The notes under the pieces: model-generated
The model's input: the letters and a program-made list of their open reading frames with translations, nothing else
Told to the model about the DNA's origin: nothing
Database searches by the model: none
Shown here: one piece after another, positions 38,826-42,528 of the stretch
Layout of the letters: every line of letters begins with the position of its first letter
Position numbering within the stretch: position 1 is the stretch's first letter
DNA from: DASYRM01 sp035646375
Lineage (GTDB): Bacteria > Acidobacteriota > Vicinamibacteria > Vicinamibacterales > UBA2999
Reading direction: 5' to 3'
Assembly: GCA_035646375.1 (NCBI GenBank)
Contig: DASRPM010000069.1
Coordinates: 1-42,528, forward strand
Length of the DNA: 42,528 bases
Position numbers and translations under genes: made by a program

Positions 38826-39412
38826 TCACGTGCGACGTTCACGTCGGTCACGTGCGCGTTGATCATCAGCTGGAACCGCCGGTAGTAGTCCACGGCCGAC
38901 ACCACGGCCAGCCCCATCACCGCCCACAGCACCAGGTAGCCCGGCGTCGCCAGGATGGGCAGCGGTCCGCCCGCCAGGATCAGGAGCAGGATGGCCGTCA
39001 CCTGCGAGGCCATCTTGAACTTGCCCAGCGATGACGCGGGAATCGTGATGCCCTTGGCGTAGGCCAGACTGCGCAGCGCGGTCACCGCGAACTCGCGGCC
39101 GATGATGAGCGCCACCATCCACGCCGGGGCGAGATTGAGCTGCACCAGTGAAATGAAGGCCGCCGAGGTCAGCAGCTTGTCGGCAATCGGATCGAGCATC
39201 TGGCCGAACCAGGTCACCTGCCGGCGCCGCCGCGCCAGGTAGCCGTCGAGCCAGTCCGTCAGCGACGCCAGCGCGAAGATGCCGGCCCCGACGATGTCCT
39301 TGGGGACTCCCAGAATCCGGCGGCCCTCGAACTCGGTGAGCAGCACCACCACGAGCAGCGGCACGAGGAACATGCGCACGAGCGTGAGCGCATTGGGCAG
39401 GTTCAGGTTCAT
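38810..39412 (-). CDS. pgsA: CDP-diacylglycerol-glycerol-3-phosphate 3-phosphatidyltransferase
   Basis: A 200-residue integral membrane enzyme that forms phosphatidylglycerol phosphate. The full CDP-alcohol phosphotransferase motif is present: DGYLAR, then G, D and D at the correct spacing (DWLDGYLARRRRQVTW then FGQMLDPIAD). About four to six membrane helices. Start ATG 39412 gives the canonical MNLNLPNALTLVRM; upstream codons have no support. Divergent from the nucleotidyltransferase with a 40-bp gap; TAGAAT (39434-39429) may be its -10. Confidence 0.93.
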   Translation of the reverse strand: MNLNLPNALTLVRMFLVPLLVVVLLTEFEGRRILGVPKDIVGAGIFALASLTDWLDGYLARRRRQVTWFGQMLDPIADKLLTSAAFISLVQLNLAPAWMVALIIGREFAVTALRSLAYAKGITIPASSLGKFKMASQVTAILLLILAGGPLPILATPGYLVLWAVMGLAVVSAVDYYRRFQLMINAHVTDVNVARERRAG

Positions 39413-39428
39413 GACCGGATGTGCCCGC

Positions 39429-39441
39429 ATTCTACTAAGAT
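39429..39441. promoter_or_regulatory. Back-to-back -10-like hexamers of two divergent genes
   Basis: TAGAAT on the minus strand (39434-39429, for pgsA) and TAAGAT on the plus strand (39436-39441, for the nucleotidyltransferase) are separated by one base. No clear -35 elements are seen. Confidence 0.35.
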
Positions 39442-39452
39442 CGGTGGTTATC

Positions 39453-40511
39453 ATGAAGGCGATTCTGCTGGCCGGGGGGCAGGGCACTCGTCTGCGCCCA
39501 TTGACGCTCAACACACCCAAGCCCGTCGTCCCGATCTTCGATCGCCCGTTCCTCACGTATCAGATCGACCTCGTGAAGCAGGTGCCCGAGATAGACGAGG
39601 TGGTTCTCAGCCTCAACTACCAACCCGAGGCGATTGAAGCCGTGTTCGGCGACGGCTCCGCCCTGGGGACCCGTCTCCGCTACGTGGTGGAGCCCGAACC
39701 GCTCGGCACCGCCGGCGGCATCAAGTTCGCGAGCCGCGGACTCGACGGGCCGATCGTCGTGTTCAACGGCGACGTGCTGACCTCGATCGATCTCGGTGCC
39801 GTCATCCGCCTGCACCGCGAGCGGCAGGCCCGCGCCACGATCGTGCTGACCCCGGTGGAGAACCCCAGCGCCTTCGGACTGGTGGAGACCGACGGGCGGC
39901 AGAACATCAAGCGATTCCTCGAGAAGCCCAAGCGGGAGGAGATCACGACCAACCGGATCAACGCCGGGATCTACGTGCTCGAGTCCGACACCTTCGACCG
40001 CATCCCGGATGGCGTGCCGTGGTCGATCGAGCGCAAATACTTCCCCTCGCTGATCGAGCGCGGCGAGACGTTCCTGGCCTTCGACTACCAGGGGTACTGG
40101 ATCGACATCGGAACGCCGCAGAAGTACCTGCAGGTGCACCACGACATCCTGACGGGACGCTTTCCGGCGGCGCCCTTCCGCGAGCAGCCCGCCCCGCGGG
40201 CGTGCGTGTCGCCGCGCGCGCGCATCGACGCGGGCGCCACCGTGGAGAGCCCCTGCTTCATCGACGACGACGTCGTCGTGGAGGCGGGCGCGCGCATCGC
40301 CCCCCTGTCGGTGGTCGGGCGCGGCGCCCGCATCGAGGCCGGCGCCGTGGTGGACGGCTCCATCATCTGGCCGGACTGCGTGGTCGGGCCCGGCGCCACG
40401 GTGAGCGGCTCGATCGTGGGCCGCCACTGCCGTCTCGGCGCCCATACCGTGGTCGAGGGGGGCGCCGTGCTCGGCGACCGCACGAGCCTCACCGACTTCA
40501 CCCGAGTCTGA
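39453..40511 (+). CDS. Sugar-1-phosphate nucleotidyltransferase
   Basis: A 352-residue NDP-sugar pyrophosphorylase. The N-terminal Rossmann-like domain starts with LAGGQGTRLRPLTLNTPKPVVPI (in which the RLRP and PKP segments bind the nucleotide), then FNGDVLTSID with the metal Asp, and the EKPKREEI region. The C-terminal part (about 245-340) is a left-handed beta-helix of hexapeptide repeats (ARIDAGATVESPCFI, ARIAPLSVVGRGARI), as in GDP-mannose pyrophosphorylases. The exact sugar (mannose or glucose) is not settled by sequence. The following phosphohexomutase suggests they act in sequence. Confidence 0.9.
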   Translation: MKAILLAGGQGTRLRPLTLNTPKPVVPIFDRPFLTYQIDLVKQVPEIDEVVLSLNYQPEAIEAVFGDGSALGTRLRYVVEPEPLGTAGGIKFASRGLDGPIVVFNGDVLTSIDLGAVIRLHRERQARATIVLTPVENPSAFGLVETDGRQNIKRFLEKPKREEITTNRINAGIYVLESDTFDRIPDGVPWSIERKYFPSLIERGETFLAFDYQGYWIDIGTPQKYLQVHHDILTGRFPAAPFREQPAPRACVSPRARIDAGATVESPCFIDDDVVVEAGARIAPLSVVGRGARIEAGAVVDGSIIWPDCVVGPGATVSGSIVGRHCRLGAHTVVEGGAVLGDRTSLTDFTRV

Positions 40512-40525
40512 TTCTGGAGACACCC

Positions 40526-41878
40526 GTGGACACGAGCATCTTCAAGGCCTACGACGTGCGGGGACTGTACCCGCAGGAGTTGAACGAAGCGATCGCGCGC
40601 GACATCGGGCGCGGGTTCGTCGCCTATCTCGGGGCCCGGACCATCGGCGTCTCACGCGACATGCGCGTGTCGTCGCCGGCGCTCGCCGAGGCGTTCATCG
40701 ACGGCGCGCTCACCCAGGGCGCCGACGTGGTGGACTTCGGCATGCTCGGCACCGACCAGATGTACTTCGGCGTCGTGCAGGAGGGGCTCGACGGCGGCGC
40801 GCAGATCACGGCGTCGCACAATCCCGGCCGATACAACGGCGTGAAGATGGTGCGGAAGGAAGCGCTGCCGCTCAGCGGCGACGCCGGCATCGGCGACATC
40901 CGCGACATGATCGTCAACGGCACGCTGCCGCCGCCGGCCGCCACGCGCGGGCGGCGGACCAGCCTCGACATCATGGACGGCTACATCGACAAGGTGATGT
41001 CGTTCATCGACCCGTCGGTCATCAAGCCGTTCAAGGTGGTGCTCGACGCCGGCAGCGGCATGGCCGGCCTGGTGGCGCCGAAGATCTTCGATCGCCTGCC
41101 CTGCCAGGTGACGAAGCTGTGCTTCACGATCGACGGCACGTTTCCCACCCACGAGGCCAACCCGCTCCTCGAAGAGAACCGCGCCGACATCACCGCGGAA
41201 GTGATCCGCCAGAAGGCCGATATCGGCATCGCCTGGGACGGCGACGCCGACCGCTGCTTCTTCATCGACGGCAGCGGCGAGTTCATCTCGGGCGACTTCG
41301 TCACGGCGCTGCTGGCCGAGGCGTTCCTGCTCAAGGTGCCCAAGGGCGCCACGATCATCTACGACCTGCGCGCCAGCCACGCGGTGAAGGACACCACCGC
41401 GCGCTACGGCGGCCGCGCGTTGATGAACAAGGTGGGCCACGCCTTCATCAAGCAGCGGATGCGGCAGGAAGACGGCGTCTTCGCCGGCGAAGTGACCGGA
41501 CACTACTACTTCAAGGATTTCTACTACGCCGACAACGGCTTCATCCCGGCGCTGCTGGTGCTCGAGCTCATGTCGAAGAAGAACATGACGCTGCGGGATC
41601 TCCTGGCGCCGTTCCGCGAGCGCTACTTCATCTCCGGCGAGATCAACACGAAGCTCGCGAGCATGGCCGACGTGCCCGCGAAGCTGGCGGCCATCGAGGC
41701 GCGCTATCCCACCGGGGCGATCGAGCACATCGACGGCGTGTCGGTGGACTACCCCACGTGGCATTTCAACGTGCGCGCGTCGAACACCGAGCCGCTGCTC
41801 CGCCTGAACCTCGAGGCGGAAACTCCGGCTTTGATGGAGGCGAAGCGGGATGAGGTGCTCGCCCTCATAAGGGGCTAG
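40526..41878 (+). CDS. Phosphomannomutase/phosphoglucomutase
   Basis: A 450-residue alpha-D-phosphohexomutase converting hexose 6-phosphate to hexose 1-phosphate. The phosphoserine is Ser97 in ITASHNP, the metal loop DGDADR is at about 238-243, and the C-terminal phosphate-binding loop RASNTEPLLR is intact. The four-domain length is normal. The start GTG 40526 has GGAGA 5 nt upstream and gives the canonical MDTSIFKAYDVRG. It lies 14 nt after the nucleotidyltransferase, suggesting an operon supplying GDP-mannose or a similar donor. The stop TAG falls within an 8-nt tandem array. Confidence 0.93.
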   Translation: MDTSIFKAYDVRGLYPQELNEAIARDIGRGFVAYLGARTIGVSRDMRVSSPALAEAFIDGALTQGADVVDFGMLGTDQMYFGVVQEGLDGGAQITASHNPGRYNGVKMVRKEALPLSGDAGIGDIRDMIVNGTLPPPAATRGRRTSLDIMDGYIDKVMSFIDPSVIKPFKVVLDAGSGMAGLVAPKIFDRLPCQVTKLCFTIDGTFPTHEANPLLEENRADITAEVIRQKADIGIAWDGDADRCFFIDGSGEFISGDFVTALLAEAFLLKVPKGATIIYDLRASHAVKDTTARYGGRALMNKVGHAFIKQRMRQEDGVFAGEVTGHYYFKDFYYADNGFIPALLVLELMSKKNMTLRDLLAPFRERYFISGEINTKLASMADVPAKLAAIEARYPTGAIEHIDGVSVDYPTWHFNVRASNTEPLLRLNLEAETPALMEAKRDEVLALIRG

Positions 41879-41903
41879 AGGGCTGGGGGGCCAAGGGGCT
41901 GGG
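41872..41903. repeat. 8-nt tandem array over the phosphohexomutase stop
   Basis: Four units (GGGCTAGA, GGGCTGGG, GGGCCAAG, GGGCTGGG) with exact 8-nt period. The first unit contains the TAG stop at 41876-41878. Confidence 0.65.
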
Positions 41904-41909
41904 TAAGGT

Positions 41910-41984
41910 TGGAGCGGGAGACGGGGATCGAACCCGCGACATCGAGCTTGGGAAGCTCGCGTTCTACCGCTGAACTACTCCCGC
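41910..41984 (-). tRNA. tRNA-Gly (anticodon CCC)
   Basis: On the minus strand the cloverleaf is complete: acceptor GCGGGAG/CTCCCGC, D-stem GTTC/GAAC, anticodon stem CGAGC/GCTCG with loop TTCCCAA (anticodon CCC), T-arm GCGGG-TTCGATC-CCCGT. Discriminator T73 fits bacterial tRNA-Gly. CCA is encoded (41912-41910). Confidence 0.95.
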
Positions 41985-42000
41985 GGCCACAGAGATTCTA

Positions 42001-42528
42001 TCAATAACCGGTCCCGGCCGGCCCGGCGGGGCCGCCTTTCGACTGCTGCACGATTCTGACGCCGGCGCTGGCGCCAATCCGGGTGGCGCCGGCCGCGACC
42101 ATCGCCTTCACCGCGTCGAGGTCCTTCACACCGCCGGCGGCCTTGACGCCCATCTCCTCCCCCACCACGCGCCGCATCAGCGCCACGTCGGCGGCGGTCG
42201 CGCCGCCGGGGCCGAAGCCGGTGGACGTCTTCACGTAGTCGGCCGCGGCCGCCTTGGCGAGCGTGCACGCGGTCACCTTCTCCTCGTCGGTGAGCAGCGC
42301 CGCCTCGATGATCACCTTGCTCGCCGCCCCTGCCTCGCGGTACGGCATCGTGACGGCCTCGATGTCTGGCTCGACCACCCGCTGCTCGCAGGACTTCAGC
42401 GCGCCGATGTTGATGACCATGTCGATTTCGCAGGCGCCGTCGAAGATGGCGCGCCGCGTCTCGACGTGCTTGGTTTCGGCCGTGGTGGCGCCGAGTGGAA
42501 ACCCGACCACCGAGCAGACCTTCACGGA
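42001..42528 (-). CDS. deoC: Deoxyribose-phosphate aldolase, N-terminus cut by window edge
   Basis: The visible 175 or so residues are the C-terminal four-fifths of a class I aldolase that splits deoxyribose 5-phosphate to acetaldehyde and glyceraldehyde 3-phosphate. VCSVVGFPLGA, EIDMVINIG, the Schiff-base lysine in YVKTSTGFGPGGAT, and VKAAGGVKD are all present. The methionine at 42525 is internal, since the family has 30-50 more residues before VCSVVGFP; the real start lies outside the window. Confidence 0.94.
   Translation of the reverse strand, partial: SVKVCSVVGFPLGATTAETKHVETRRAIFDGACEIDMVINIGALKSCEQRVVEPDIEAVTMPYREAGAASKVIIEAALLTDEEKVTACTLAKAAAADYVKTSTGFGPGGATAADVALMRRVVGEEMGVKAAGGVKDLDAVKAMVAAGATRIGASAGVRIVQQSKGGPAGPAGTGY

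Noticed and set aside
41910..41984. tRNA of another specificity
   Set aside because: The seven-base loop TTCCCAA is unambiguous, giving anticodon CCC, and T73 fits glycine.

Overview
The window is GC-rich, densely packed bacterial DNA with no phage, insertion-sequence or CRISPR content. A BamD-like lipoprotein, a fused AroDE, a SpoIVB-type S55 peptidase, a bactofilin-like membrane protein, a PASTA-only protein and unusual intergenic repeats suggest a diderm of the Acidobacteriota, perhaps Vicinamibacteria. That placement is an inference from gene content; no rRNA is present.

Layout. 1-3449: partial leucyl aminopeptidase (minus), then a PKD-type secreted protein, a small helical protein and a GT4 glycosyltransferase (plus). 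3493-9087: bactofilin-like membrane protein and thiolase (minus), then acyl-CoA synthetase and MFS transporter (plus). 9084-20087 (minus): an 11-kb aromatic amino acid supraoperon, aroDE-trpE-trpG-trpD-trpC-trpF-trpB-trpA-aroQ-aroF-tyrA. It is preceded by a consensus-like promoter, a 30-residue leader peptide with tandem Trp codons (trpL) and an attenuator hairpin. 20106-24417: S55 peptidase and beta-propeller protein. 24444-26041 (minus): ECF sigma factor and zinc-finger anti-sigma factor, with a likely autoregulated promoter. 26142-27308: TPR protein. 27335-31024 (minus): sigma-54 activator followed by two peptide-type ABC permeases. 31094-38692 (plus): aroC, def, fmt, rsmB, a PASTA protein, rpe, a YbgC-type thioesterase, bamD and a secreted protein. 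38810-42528: pgsA (minus), sugar nucleotidyltransferase and phosphohexomutase (plus), tRNA-Gly(CCC) and partial deoC (minus).

How the genes work together. The supraoperon holds the first step of the aromatic pathway (DAHP synthase), two shikimate steps, all seven tryptophan functions, chorismate mutase and prephenate dehydrogenase. One Trp-sensing leader could therefore govern the common pathway and the tyrosine branch as well as tryptophan. Chorismate synthase lies separately at 31094. The def-fmt-rsmB-PASTA-rpe block resembles the Firmicutes def-fmt-rsmB-prkC-rpe order, with a kinase-less PASTA protein in the PrkC position.

The least expected features are the trp attenuator; a TyrA-DUF952 fusion; three hairpins embedded in frame in the shikimate dehydrogenase part of aroDE; palindromes whose centres supply stop codons, including one that ends two convergent genes; and degenerate tandem arrays of 7-, 8- or 9-nt period at gene borders.
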